DNA from: Schizochytrium sp. CCTCC M209059
Taxonomy: Eukaryota > Sar > Bigyra > Thraustochytrida > Thraustochytriidae
Length of the DNA stretch: 64,000 bases
Reading direction: 5' to 3'
NCBI GenBank assembly: GCA_000818945.1
Contig: KN805427.1
Span: 62,504 to 126,503, forward strand
Below the pieces are notes generated by a model. That model worked only from the letters and a program-made list of their open reading frames with translations, searched no databases and was not told the DNA's origin. Shown in pieces: positions 36,806-46,917 of the stretch (positions within the stretch are counted from its first letter, which is position 1; each line of letters starts with the position of its first letter). The position numbers were made by a program, and so were the translations under genes.

Positions 36806-38632
36806 ATGGGGGCGCCAGAGGATGCGCCCGCGGGCCCCGGGGCCAACGGCCACAAGCTCACGCGCAACGCCAAGAAGCGGCGGCGTAAGAAGCAGCAACG
36901 CCAGGAGCAGCGCCAACTTGAGCAGCAAGAGAAGCAACAACAGCCACAGCAGCAAGAGGAGCCGCAGAAAGAGGCCTCCGAGCCCACGTCCACCGCCGTC
37001 GAGTACGTGCCGGAAACGGTGGACGTGAGCCGCCTGGGCTCAGAATTCTCGGACTTTAAAGGCGTTTTTGAGCGATTCGCAGAGGCCGAGCAGGCCGCAG
37101 GAGGCTCTGTTGCCGCTGTGGCTGAGGATCCTCGAGCGGCCGCTGCAGCAGAAAAGGATGCCAAGCGCGAGCGCGATGTCCTAGAGCTGGATAACGATGA
37201 TGACAATGATGATGCTGATGTGAATGGCGAAGACAATGACGGGGAAGACGAGGAGGCTGCTGCAAAGACAATCAGCAATGCAAAGCGCAAGAAACTCTCG
37301 CGATTTACCGTCGCCGAGCTAAAGCAAATTGTGTCGCGGCCTGACCTTGTCGAGGCGCACGATCCAGCGTCTCCGGACCCAGTTCTCCTCTTGCACCTCA
37401 AGAGTAGTCGTAGCTCGGTGGCAGTGCCGCGGCACTGGGCTGCTTTGCGCAAGTTTTTGCAAGGTAAACGCGGTCTCGAGCGGGTGGCGTACAAGCTCCC
37501 CGATTTTATTGCTGAAACTGGCATCAACAAGATCCGTGCAGAGCTTGCAGAGCAGGAGGCGGCCAAGCAAGCACGTGCCATCGCGCGTGACCGTGTCGCG
37601 CCCAAACTTGGCGTCATGGACATTGACTATCAGGTCCTTCATGATGCCTTCTTCAAGTATCAAACCAAGCCGGTGCTCAAGGGTCACGGAGAGATTTACT
37701 ACGAGGGAATGGAGTACGAAATGGACACTGGCAAATTCAGGCCTGGTGTGCTCTCTCCTGCGTTACGCAAGGCATTGGACATGGGCGAAAACAGCCCACC
37801 ACCCTGGCTGTTCAACATGCAGCGCCATGGACCGCCGCCATCGTACCCTGGGCTACGCGTACCAGGAGTCAACGCGCCGCTTCCTGCGGGAGCCCGTTTT
37901 GGCTTTCATGAAGGCGGCTGGGGGAAAGCTCCTGTGGACCAGTTTGGTCGACCTCTTTTTGGTGATGGTGTTTTTGCGCAGACCGACGAGGATTCTACTG
38001 TCGCCCCAAATACACCGCAAGGCAAGAGCAAGAACACAGCTAACGAAGCTCAGGCTAATGGCGGCGCATCTTCAAATGCTGCTGCAGATCACTGGGGAGA
38101 AGCTGTGTCTGATGACGACGATGATGATGACGATGACGATGAAGACGAGGATAACGACGAGGAGGAGGAGGAGGGCGATGATGATAATGAAGACGGGGAG
38201 GAGAATAGTGGTGGCGAGACTGAACAAGAAATGGTCCGAAACGCGGAGACAAGGGCCACCAACGATCGCAAGCGTGCCGCTCCCACGGCTACCGAGCGCG
38301 CAGAGAATGGTGATGATGATGACGATAATGAGTCACGGCCTGCTCGCAAGCAAGCTCGACGCGACGAAATTGATCAAGGCAAGGACGAGGACAAATCATT
38401 GTACACCGTTATTGAACAAAAGCAAACGTCGGTCGGGAACGAGACGTTTGCGACCGCATACAAATACAAACTACAATCGGGAGCAACGGACGAGGGGCAG
38501 CAGTCGAGCTCAAGTCCATCTACCAAGACTGGAAAGGAGGACGAGAGGAAGACAAACAAGACTGGAAATGCTTCCCAGGAAAGGGAGGACGACGACGACG
38601 CGAACGACCTTGAGCAGAACTTCAAGTTCTAA
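36806..38632 (+). CDS. SF3B2: splicing factor 3b subunit 2 (SF3B2/SAP145/Cus1)
   Basis: This 608-residue core component of the U2 snRNP SF3b complex helps anchor U2 at the branch site. The DUF382 region (about 185-330) is clear: RPDLVEAHDPASPDPVLLL, VPRHWAALRKFLQGKRG, LPDFIAETGINKIR. The PSP region follows: PPWLFNMQRHGPPPSYPGL, NAPLPAGARFGFHEGGWG, VDQFGRPLFGD. The N-terminus is basic with a KKRRRKKQQR stretch and Q/E repeats. The C-terminus has long D/E tracts. The ATG at 36806 is chosen over an upstream CTG/TTG frame. Confidence 0.96.
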   Translation: MGAPEDAPAGPGANGHKLTRNAKKRRRKKQQRQEQRQLEQQEKQQQPQQQEEPQKEASEPTSTAVEYVPETVDVSRLGSEFSDFKGVFERFAEAEQAAGGSVAAVAEDPRAAAAAEKDAKRERDVLELDNDDDNDDADVNGEDNDGEDEEAAAKTISNAKRKKLSRFTVAELKQIVSRPDLVEAHDPASPDPVLLLHLKSSRSSVAVPRHWAALRKFLQGKRGLERVAYKLPDFIAETGINKIRAELAEQEAAKQARAIARDRVAPKLGVMDIDYQVLHDAFFKYQTKPVLKGHGEIYYEGMEYEMDTGKFRPGVLSPALRKALDMGENSPPPWLFNMQRHGPPPSYPGLRVPGVNAPLPAGARFGFHEGGWGKAPVDQFGRPLFGDGVFAQTDEDSTVAPNTPQGKSKNTANEAQANGGASSNAAADHWGEAVSDDDDDDDDDDEDEDNDEEEEEGDDDNEDGEENSGGETEQEMVRNAETRATNDRKRAAPTATERAENGDDDDDNESRPARKQARRDEIDQGKDEDKSLYTVIEQKQTSVGNETFATAYKYKLQSGATDEGQQSSSSPSTKTGKEDERKTNKTGNASQEREDDDDANDLEQNFKF

Positions 38633-38715
38633 ATTGTGCGAAGGAAACGATCAGACTGCGCCCAAGCGGCGGCGATTGCGAAGGGCGCTCGTCCCGCAAT
38701 CGCCGCTCGCAACGC

Positions 38716-38815
38716 AACTAAGGTCGTTTGGTCGATCATCAATGTCTACCAAAATTGTTTGGCCGATCATCAATGCCAACTAAGGTTGTTTGTTCGATTG
38801 TCGTTGATGCCTACC
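38716..38815 (+). repeat. three imperfect copies of a roughly 35-bp repeat
   Basis: Copies at 38716-38750, 38751-38777 and 38778-38815 share a GTTTGGTCGATCATCAATG-like core. They lie in the 217-base gap between the convergent SF3B2 and MFS genes and could be involved in transcript end formation. Confidence 0.6.
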
Positions 38816-38849
38816 AACCAACATGGTACGGTCGAATGGGAATCAATCG

Positions 38850-40592
38850 TCAACGTCGAGGTGCTGTAACGACCGTCATCGTGCTATCCTCCATCTCTGC
38901 CAAGAGATCTTCCTCGTCGGGGTCCTCATCGGGGACAGTGCGGCGACGCGACTCGTGGATTGGAACAAGGGGGAGAAGCGCAAAGAGCAGAAACGTGGAC
39001 AGGGCTTGCACGATCGCTGTGACGAAGAAGAGGCGACCGAAGCCAGAACGGTCAATGGCCAAGCCGCCGAGGAAAGCGCTTCCGCTCCAATTGAGCCGCG
39101 TAACGGAGTCAATGGAATTGAATCGTGCCCGACGCGCCTTTTCAACGTAGTCCATGAGCACAGCCTTTCGCAGAGGCCGCGAGCTGTGCTGCACCGTACT
39201 GAGCATGTATATTCCGAGAATAGCATGCACAGAAGGTTGGGTGGCGTCTGCAAAGATTCCGAGCCCAGCGAGACTAGTGCATCCCAAAAGGCTGAGCACG
39301 ATGCAGGTCTGAATGCGGCCGAGCCGTTTGGCAGCCCGGCGTGATGCGAGCGAGACTGCAGTCATGAAAACGGGAAGTGCAATGTACACGAGATTCACCG
39401 CGACCGGAGACAATCCGAGCCTAATCTTGAAGAACAAGGGGAAAAACTTGACCGTCATCCCGCTCCCCAAAGCCGAAATTACGTCGGAGACAATGAGAAT
39501 GGTGGGAATGTGCTGCTGACCAAGGAACCCGCCGCAGCTGCTGGGCACCACGGTTCTTTGTGCGAGGAGCGGTGTTGCCCGATTCCCACGCTCATCGTCC
39601 ATAATAACGTCTTGTCTGAAATTTATTGGCAATCCGCGCGTGCCGTGGACCGCGGCGAGCGCATAGGGCTCGTCATCGTCGATCTGATCGCTCCGCTCGT
39701 TGTTGTTGATGCTGCGGCTGCTGCTGCTGCCGGACGCCACAGGGAGTGGGCCAGAGGAACGTCGCTGATGTCGCGTTCTCCTAGCGCTCTCAAGTATCTG
39801 CCGCATCGATGATGTTGATGATCGTGACGTGAACGAAGCCGGGACCGTAGAAGAATTGATGGGTGGTGTTTGGGATCGCCGCTGTTCCGCTTCGGCTTCG
39901 AGAACTTCGTCCACGAGGCGTTGGTAGTGTGCGGATGACCCACCCGGTGTGGACGGAATGTAATGGCTCTCGGACTCGTCTCCGAGCGCATAACGCTCTG
40001 AAAAGAAGAAGAGAAGGCAGATCGGTATCGTCATGAGTGACAGGCCGACCATAAACACGAGCGTAAGTCGCGCTCGCGTCCATGAATTTCCGTAATGATA
40101 AAAGAGAAAAACGCAAATGATGGGCCCCGATACGGAGCTGATCTGAATGAGTGCAAAGCGATACGTGTTAAATTTTGAACGCTGACCCGTCTCGACGCTA
40201 TCGGCAAAGAGAGTGTCGATGCAAGTTGTGGAGATGCCTTGAAAAGCCCCTTGCGCGCACAGACCAACAGTGAGGGCCCAGAAGCGATTTCGGTCCGAAA
40301 GATCCGGCACGAGCAAAGCAGCCATGGAGCATGCTGTGGCCGCAAGGCCGACTGCCCCCGCCACGTGCAAGAGGCGGTCTCGCTTTTGAGTAGCGTCGGC
40401 GCCCAGACCTGCCAGGACCGCCGTCGCAGCCATCGCAATGCCTTGGAGTCCTTCGGCAAGACCGACGTCGGCTGACGACCCCGTGATTTCCCGAAGGTAC
40501 ACGCTCAAGGTTGTAAAGGCCCACACGCCGCGCGAAGCGCTCATGAGAAAGGCAAACAGGAGTGCCAACTGCACGTTTTGGTTGAGGCCCAT
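38850..40592 (-). CDS. major facilitator superfamily transporter
   Basis: This 580-residue polytopic protein shows six hydrophobic segments in the first 200 residues (for example LALLFAFLMSASRGVWAFTTL, IAMAATAVLAGLGADAT). A long hydrophilic loop (about 210-345, with S/R-rich repeats) follows, then a second membrane half (ILIVSDVISALGSGMTV, LVYIALPVFMTAVSLASRR, LGIYMLSTV, LNWSGSAFLGGLAIDRSG, LFFVTAIVQALSTFLLFALL). The two-half layout with a central loop and GADATQKRDR after the second segment fits the MFS fold. The substrate is unknown. The ATG at 40592 is strong. Confidence 0.85.
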   Translation of the reverse strand: MGLNQNVQLALLFAFLMSASRGVWAFTTLSVYLREITGSSADVGLAEGLQGIAMAATAVLAGLGADATQKRDRLLHVAGAVGLAATACSMAALLVPDLSDRNRFWALTVGLCAQGAFQGISTTCIDTLFADSVETGQRSKFNTYRFALIQISSVSGPIICVFLFYHYGNSWTRARLTLVFMVGLSLMTIPICLLFFFSERYALGDESESHYIPSTPGGSSAHYQRLVDEVLEAEAEQRRSQTPPINSSTVPASFTSRSSTSSMRQILESARRTRHQRRSSGPLPVASGSSSSRSINNNERSDQIDDDEPYALAAVHGTRGLPINFRQDVIMDDERGNRATPLLAQRTVVPSSCGGFLGQQHIPTILIVSDVISALGSGMTVKFFPLFFKIRLGLSPVAVNLVYIALPVFMTAVSLASRRAAKRLGRIQTCIVLSLLGCTSLAGLGIFADATQPSVHAILGIYMLSTVQHSSRPLRKAVLMDYVEKARRARFNSIDSVTRLNWSGSAFLGGLAIDRSGFGRLFFVTAIVQALSTFLLFALLPLVPIHESRRRTVPDEDPDEEDLLAEMEDSTMTVVTAPRR

Positions 40593-41260
40593 CTTGTCAC
40601 CCTTTTCCTGTCCTGTTCTTCCTCACCCTCACCCTCACCCTCACCAGCTCGTCCTTGCGTTTCGCTCGCGAAGGCGGCGCGGACGCTGAGTGTGCTGCTC
40701 CTGCTGCTCCTGCTGCTGCTGCCGCCGCCGCCGCAGCCGCGCGTAGATGCTCGAGCTCCGGCAAGGCGGAGCGCCTCAGTCTCCCGTCAGCCGGAAATCC
40801 CAGTTTGGCCCAGGCAAGCAAAGCAGTTCACCTGACTCCAGTCAGTCACTCAGTCAGTCAGTCAATCAGTCAGTCAGTCACAGTCAGCCAGTCAGTCAAC
40901 GGCGGGGAACTTGTGGCTCCCTAATCAGCTGGCTAGCCGAGCGAGAAGGGAGAGGGAATCAAGCAAGACGAGGAACAGAAAACATGTGCTGCGCGACTGC
41001 GTGCGTCATTTGTCAAGAATAGGCTATCAAGTATGATCAAGGGTCGAGGTCGATCGACTTTTTGGGGGGCTGTCGAGAAATCTTTGTGGAGAAATTGAGG
41101 GTCAGGTGAACAATTGGCCATCCCGGAAAGTGCACCAACAGCAGCCAGCGACAGGCAGGACGAAAACGTATGATGTGAAAGCGAATGATAGGGACGAAAC
41201 TCTCACTGCAAATTCCAACATGTCCGAGTTAAAAGAAGGAGAGGGGAATGTTAGACTCGA
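40593..41260. other. intergenic region upstream of the MFS gene
   Basis: It contains CACCCT tandem units (40622-40644), CTGCTGCTC/GCCGCC runs (40690-40740) and CAGT tandem units (40836-40900). No gene is supported. It runs directly into the TTGC microsatellite. Confidence 0.6.
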
Positions 41261-41804
<544 letters not shown>

Positions 41805-41960
41805 AACTCTGTGAAGAGAAAAGAAGAAAAGAGAAAGCAGAAAAAAAAAAAGAACGAAACGAAAAGGAATGGAAAGGATAGAAAAGAGCCTGAGAAACGA
41901 AGAAGCACGCCTTCAAAATCCTTTTTTCCCTTCTTGGCAGTAGTTGGCGCGATAATAGTA

Positions 41961-43199
41961 TCACGCCTTCGACTGCGCCGGTGCGGCCGCGGATGACGAG
42001 GAGCGGATGCAGCAACTACCTGCGCAGCAAGACGGCATGGACAACGAAAGTTCCGATTGCGAATTTCGAGCCCGTTTGTCCGTCGGAGGATTCTTGGACC
42101 ATGTGACGACACCTGCGCAGAAAGAAAGAATACTGCTGAGAAATCCAAGAACGACTCCATAGTTGCCTCCATAGCCAAAGTTTCCAAAGAGAGCCTGAGC
42201 AAGAAGCCAGTACGACAGCAAGGTCCATGAGGCCATGATCGAATCGACGTTCGACGTCAAGCTGGCGAGCATGGAGATGATGCCCATGAGAAGGGGCGTG
42301 AGAAGGTCAAAGAAGACGCTTGGTCGAAGACTGAAGAAAGAACCCCAATCGTTGTTGCCAACGAGCGTGTTGATGCTGAAGGTTGTGTCCAGGACCGTGA
42401 CGTCAGTGTCGGTGCGCTCAATCCAAATGAGGCCCGGTCCAACGCAGGAGAGCGGAGACTCAAAGTTGGTCAGAGGATAGCCATCCTCGCAGATGGTGGG
42501 GAGACGGTCAATGACGACAATCACGCCGAGAATCACCGTCAAAAAGCCTACAAGTGGCATGCCGTAAATGACAATGGACGAGAAAACTTGCGTTACGGGG
42601 GATGGAGTGCATTCCGAGAGGCGATCCGGCGCGCGAAGCGTCATGCGCGTCGAAGGGGACTGTCCGTTGCGAAAGATAACTTCAATGAGGAGCGCCAGCG
42701 CAGCAATGAAAACGAGAAGGAAGCCCACAACAATGCCCATGTTTCCGGCGTAGCCAAAGGACCCATAGAGCGCGACGAAAATGAGCCAAAGAAACAGACG
42801 GAACCACGTGTGCGCAATGGCCTCGATGAGCCAACCTGGCTCGGCAAAGTGAATGGAAATGGTCGCCAGCCCGAGGATCACAGGGCTCCAGTGCAGCAGG
42901 AATGGGTCTGGCACGAATGTGAAGACATTTCGCCATTGACCATTGACGTCAGCCACCGGACTCTCGGCGCGGTCGGTATTCCATCGCAAGGAGGGGCCGA
43001 TGCACTCGTAGCTGGACATGCCTGCTGCCATTGCAGGCGTCTCTGTGCATGTTCCCTCAAGGATTTTGAAGAGGTGGACAAGGCCAACCAGGACGACCAG
43101 GACGCCTGCGAGCAGCGTCGCGCCACGCCCCACGGCTCCGAGGTTCGACATGTTCGCGAGCGCGTCCAGTACAAGCAAAAGGGTTGGGGGTCTGGCCAT
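41961..43199 (-). CDS. multi-pass membrane protein with internal duplication
   Basis: This 412-residue protein has about eight hydrophobic segments in two similar halves. Half 1 has LLAGVLVVLVGLVHLFKIL, a Cys-containing loop (SSYECIGPSLRW), LLHWSPVILGLATISIHF and GSFGYAGNMGIVVGFLLVF. Half 2 has VGFLTVILGVIVVIDRL, a loop (ESPLSCVGPGLIW), LLTPLLMGIISMLASL and GNFGYGGNYGVVLGFLSSI. The repeated CxGPxLxW and GxFGYxGNxGxVxGFL motifs define a unit of about 200 residues. The tail has a CCAGSCC cluster that might be palmitoylated. I do not recognise the family. The TTGC microsatellite lies 156 bases beyond its stop. Confidence 0.75.
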   Translation of the reverse strand: MARPPTLLLVLDALANMSNLGAVGRGATLLAGVLVVLVGLVHLFKILEGTCTETPAMAAGMSSYECIGPSLRWNTDRAESPVADVNGQWRNVFTFVPDPFLLHWSPVILGLATISIHFAEPGWLIEAIAHTWFRLFLWLIFVALYGSFGYAGNMGIVVGFLLVFIAALALLIEVIFRNGQSPSTRMTLRAPDRLSECTPSPVTQVFSSIVIYGMPLVGFLTVILGVIVVIDRLPTICEDGYPLTNFESPLSCVGPGLIWIERTDTDVTVLDTTFSINTLVGNNDWGSFFSLRPSVFFDLLTPLLMGIISMLASLTSNVDSIMASWTLLSYWLLAQALFGNFGYGGNYGVVLGFLSSILSFCAGVVTWSKNPPTDKRARNSQSELSLSMPSCCAGSCCIRSSSSAAAPAQSKA

Positions 43200-43732
43200 G
43201 ATTGGCTGCGTCTTGTGCAGTCCCCAATTCGCGTTCGTCGATAATACCTTCCTTCGTCACTGACACTGGCGACAGAGAGGGAGAATGCTCGCGCACTCTT
43301 TCCGCTAAATTTGTGGGTCTGTCGATGGTGATCGATCGAAACTCATTCTCTGCCACTGATCGCGTGCGTCTGTTTACGGGCCACTTGCCGCTGCACGGCC
43401 CAGCCATCCCTGATCTGCCAACTTGAAGTGGTCTAGTGGTAACCCGAGGGCCGTGGCTCGTGGTACTTGCGCACACCCTGTCGAGCGAACCATTACGGCT
43501 CGCTCGTCTGTCAGGTCCTGCCAACGGTTCTATTGCAAAGAGTGTGTGATGCTCTCACGTGCGGGTGCGTGCCAAGTTGAAGTTCGTTCAACTTGCTGAC
43601 GCAACACAGCCGCGCAAGGAATTCCAACGAGGGATACCTGGGAGGTGAAGGCTCGAAGCGAGCGTGCGCGGTAGCGCTTTGTCTACCTATTCACTTGCAA
43701 CCGAGCAGAGCAAATACGTGATTGCAGAAAGT
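43200..43732. other. divergent intergenic region
   Basis: This is the upstream region of the duplicated membrane protein (minus) and the kinesin (plus). A TCTAGTGGTAACCCGAGG stretch near 43432-43449 resembles a tRNA A box, but no B box or cloverleaf follows. A GTTGAAGTTCGTTCAACTTGC near-palindrome is at about 43575-43595. No gene is seen. Confidence 0.6.
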
Positions 43733-46700
43733 ATGGCTACGAGCGGTTCATGGCCACGCGGAGTCTTAGATGATGAGGACAACGAGGACGCAGCGCGAAT
43801 CCACGTCGCAGCACGCTTCCGTCCACGCCTCGGCAAAAGCTTTGCGGAAAAGACCCAATCCCGATGGAGACGTGAACAAAGCCTTTCCCTGATTCATGAC
43901 GGACATCGCCGCTTCCTTTTCGACCAGGTCTTTGGCTCGACCCACTGCAACGCAGAGGTTTCGAGCAAAGTTGGTATACGCATTGTCGAAAAGGTGCTCG
44001 ACGGCTACAATGGTACCATTTTTGCCTACGGCCAGTCCGGCTCTGGCAAGACCCACACCATGAGTGCCTCCGGCGGCCTCGTCGAATTCTGCGTCATGGC
44101 CCTATTTAGCGGAGTTGCCCGTCTCAGGGCGGCTTCGCACATTTGCGTATCTTCGTGGGAGATTCACAATGAACGAATCATCGATCTCTTTGCTGGCGAA
44201 AGCACGCACGAAGGGAACGAGGGAGATGAAGACTTGCGTGGTGCGACGCGCGACCAAACGCTTCGCATTCGCGGCGACGACTGCATTAAAGGATCTCCCA
44301 CCATTGAAGGCCTCCAGGAGATTCAAGTGCACTCCCCTCGGGAAACACTTGGCCTTCTGGCGAGCGCTGACGCACGCCGTCACTGGCGGGAAACCTCGTC
44401 AGGTCCACGGTCGTCCCGCTCCCATACTTTTGTACGACTCTCTGTCCACGAGCCTGCGCCAGAGGGAGGTGCGCCATCAGCGTCGAGTCTTTTACTAGTG
44501 GATCTGGCGGCCTCCGAACGCTCGGGGCAAGCGGAAGGTGAGGCGCTTCTCGAAGGTAGTCATATGAACCGCTCGCTCTTGGCCTTGCGCGAAGTGGTGT
44601 CTTCGCTCACAGCGTCGCAATTGCAGCAGCAATATGTTCCGTACAGAAATTCTCTCCTCACTCGCGTTCTGCGTCAAAGCTTGGGAGGAAATGCATTTAC
44701 CTCGATTATTTGTACAGCTTCAGATGCCGCAGAAGACGACCCTGAGACCGAAACGACTCTCGTTTTTGGATCTTTGTGCAGACGCATCTCGACTGCTCCA
44801 GTTCGAACTCGGGAGGACACTGACAGTCTTCCTCTTCCCTTTCCTTATCAGGAAGTTCGCGCCTACAACGTGGGTGAGGAGGAGGAAGAAGAAGAAGAAG
44901 AAGAAGAAGAAGAAGCCAAGGCAATGAGCGAAGGTCGAAACTCTGCTCGTCGTAGGGCCAAATCGGCCAAGCAAACGTCGAGTTTACGGGCTGCTCGCAG
45001 CCAAGATGTGCAAGAAGGAGAAGGCAATTCAGATATCTCAGAGGGCGAACTCGCTTATTCTAGCGACAACAGTGACAGAGGTGACGCACGTCTTATCGCA
45101 CGAGGCGAAGATGACGAAGGGGAACAAGGGGACGACGAGGAAAGTCTGCGCAGCCAGGAGGTCACCGAAAGTCCCGTAGGAGGGAAACAGAGACGCGAAT
45201 CGATATTTAGCGTGGAGCCCCACGCTGATGCAGACCATCGTCTGCAAGACATCAAATCATGGGAACGCGAAATGCGTCAATGGTATGTGGACTCTGTCGA
45301 GTACAATGAAGAGACGCAGGAGCGCGCGCAGCTTGTGGAGGCTGCTGCCGTTCGCGTGGACAAAGAACGGCGAGATCGTGCAATGAGTCTTGCGCGACGA
45401 GAGGCAGTCTTTGTCGCAGACATGCGTCGACGCCGCTCGGAGCTTGACAGCATGAAAATGCAGCTTGAGCGCGCCGAGCAGGACGTTCTCACGCGGCGTG
45501 AAACACTCTTGCTGCGCGAGAATGCAGCTCGTGCGCTTGAGCATTCTCTTCAGCGCTGGCAAGCGAGGCTCGAGGCAAAGGAAACAGACATTGAGGCCCT
45601 GCAGGCGAAAGTCGCCGCACTGGGGCAGGAACGAGATGAAGCACGGGCTGCGCTCATGCTTGAGAAGCAGCGTGCGACAGCTCCACGCAAGGCACGCCGC
45701 AAGTCGGCGCCTGCGCTTGGCATCGTTTCATTTGGCTTTGATGATGAGCTCGACGAACTTGCGTCCCTTCCCTTGAACGACATGTCTCCTCCCTGTGCAA
45801 TCGGTGCGTCATCACCGCATCGATCAGAATCTGGGACAACGACGATCATGGTTCCATGCAAGCTTCCCGAAGATGAAGAGGAAGTCGTCGCTAGAGAGGG
45901 GCAAGGGAAGAACAAGAACAAGAAGAAGCAGATGCAGACTCTGTCGCCTTCTTCGACAGAGACGTTCGGCGATAGCACCCGAGGTGTACAAGACAGCGTC
46001 AAAGGAGCGGAGGAACATGTTGAGCAAGACAACAATAATGATGAAGCTGGTGGCGTGAGTGAGAAGGACAGTAATCTAGGCATCGAAGATGATGTTCAAA
46101 GTCAGGAGGCGGAATCAACCTTTCACAGTCCTGGCCTTCGTCCCGTTACACTTCATAGAAGCAAAAAGGGTTCATGTGAGTGCGGCGCGCAACGGGACTC
46201 GATCAGTAACGGCGAAAAGCGCGTCACTTGCGCTGGGTGCTGGCCTGGCGCAGGAGACCAAAGCGGGGTGGAAAGACTCGAAGAAGAAGAAGAAGAAGAA
46301 GAAGAAGAAGAAGGGGGAGGAGACGTAGGCAACGACGAAGAAGAAGGAGGTGAAGGTAAACGAGAAAGAGAAGAAGAAAAGGATTTTGGAGGAGACATGA
46401 GGGACATTTTGTGCGGGCTCACAGAAATGTCGAGTATGTCATCGACAATGGCGTCTGACAGACGTATTACCGAACAAGCCATTATGCGACTCGCGCAGGT
46501 CCTTGGTAAGATTCTTCTCATCGTTGTTCCCGTCCTCGCGCACGATCCAGAAAGTGTCGGCAGTTGCAGCAGTGGAATATCGACGCCTGGCTCGTCAACG
46601 TCGCCCCTCCGCGACTTGCCATACAAGCGAAGGTTGCTACGTAGACATTTGTCGGAAGCACGTCAGATTCTCATTGGAGTCTGCCGTAGGCGCGAGCTTC

Positions 46701-46768
46701 TAATGCAAGAAAGTCCTCGACACGCGAGACAAGCTGGCACGTCTCATATGGCTCAACAACAGTCTTGA
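43733..46768 (+). CDS. divergent kinesin motor protein
   Basis: This 1011-residue kinesin has an N-terminal motor (about 25-345), with FDQVFGSTHCN, the P-loop GQSGSGKT (100-107) and the microtubule-binding YVPYRNSLLTRVLRQSLGG. Switch I reads GPRSSRSH (SSRSH at 227-231), so the usual N of NxxSSRSH is Gly. Switch II reads DLAASE (257-262) in place of DLAGSE. The Gly to Ala change at 260 hits a residue that senses the gamma-phosphate. A coiled coil (about 520-680: YVDSVEYNEETQERAQ, RRSELDSMKMQLERAEQDVL) follows, then long acidic low-complexity tracts (EEEEEE). The motor-first layout fits an N-kinesin, but the subfamily is unclear. The first ATG is used. Confidence 0.9.
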   Translation: MATSGSWPRGVLDDEDNEDAARIHVAARFRPRLGKSFAEKTQSRWRREQSLSLIHDGHRRFLFDQVFGSTHCNAEVSSKVGIRIVEKVLDGYNGTIFAYGQSGSGKTHTMSASGGLVEFCVMALFSGVARLRAASHICVSSWEIHNERIIDLFAGESTHEGNEGDEDLRGATRDQTLRIRGDDCIKGSPTIEGLQEIQVHSPRETLGLLASADARRHWRETSSGPRSSRSHTFVRLSVHEPAPEGGAPSASSLLLVDLAASERSGQAEGEALLEGSHMNRSLLALREVVSSLTASQLQQQYVPYRNSLLTRVLRQSLGGNAFTSIICTASDAAEDDPETETTLVFGSLCRRISTAPVRTREDTDSLPLPFPYQEVRAYNVGEEEEEEEEEEEEEAKAMSEGRNSARRRAKSAKQTSSLRAARSQDVQEGEGNSDISEGELAYSSDNSDRGDARLIARGEDDEGEQGDDEESLRSQEVTESPVGGKQRRESIFSVEPHADADHRLQDIKSWEREMRQWYVDSVEYNEETQERAQLVEAAAVRVDKERRDRAMSLARREAVFVADMRRRRSELDSMKMQLERAEQDVLTRRETLLLRENAARALEHSLQRWQARLEAKETDIEALQAKVAALGQERDEARAALMLEKQRATAPRKARRKSAPALGIVSFGFDDELDELASLPLNDMSPPCAIGASSPHRSESGTTTIMVPCKLPEDEEEVVAREGQGKNKNKKKQMQTLSPSSTETFGDSTRGVQDSVKGAEEHVEQDNNNDEAGGVSEKDSNLGIEDDVQSQEAESTFHSPGLRPVTLHRSKKGSCECGAQRDSISNGEKRVTCAGCWPGAGDQSGVERLEEEEEEEEEEEGGGDVGNDEEEGGEGKREREEEKDFGGDMRDILCGLTEMSSMSSTMASDRRITEQAIMRLAQVLGKILLIVVPVLAHDPESVGSCSSGISTPGSSTSPLRDLPYKRRLLRRHLSEARQILIGVCRRRELLMQESPRHARQAGTSHMAQQQS

Positions 46769-46874
46769 CAATTGCGAGTGCGGAAAGGGGAACGCATATC
46801 GACTCGTTGCATCTCCGTCGACGAAGTGCGCGGATGTACCACGACAACGGTAGCACTCAAGGTTGCGCATAATC

Positions 46875-46878
<4 letters not shown>

Positions 46879-46914
<36 letters not shown>
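46879..46914 (+). repeat. (AG)18 dinucleotide repeat
   Basis: A perfect AG run lies in the 147-base gap between the convergent kinesin and PurN-fusion genes, ending two bases before the stop codon of the latter. Confidence 0.95.

Positions 46915-46915
<1 letters not shown>

Positions 46916-46917
<2 letters not shown>

Noticed and set aside
43430..43510. tRNA-like segment (TCTAGTGGTAACCCGAGG)
   Set aside because: It has an A-box-like motif only. There is no GGTTCGAATCC-like B box and no cloverleaf pairing downstream.
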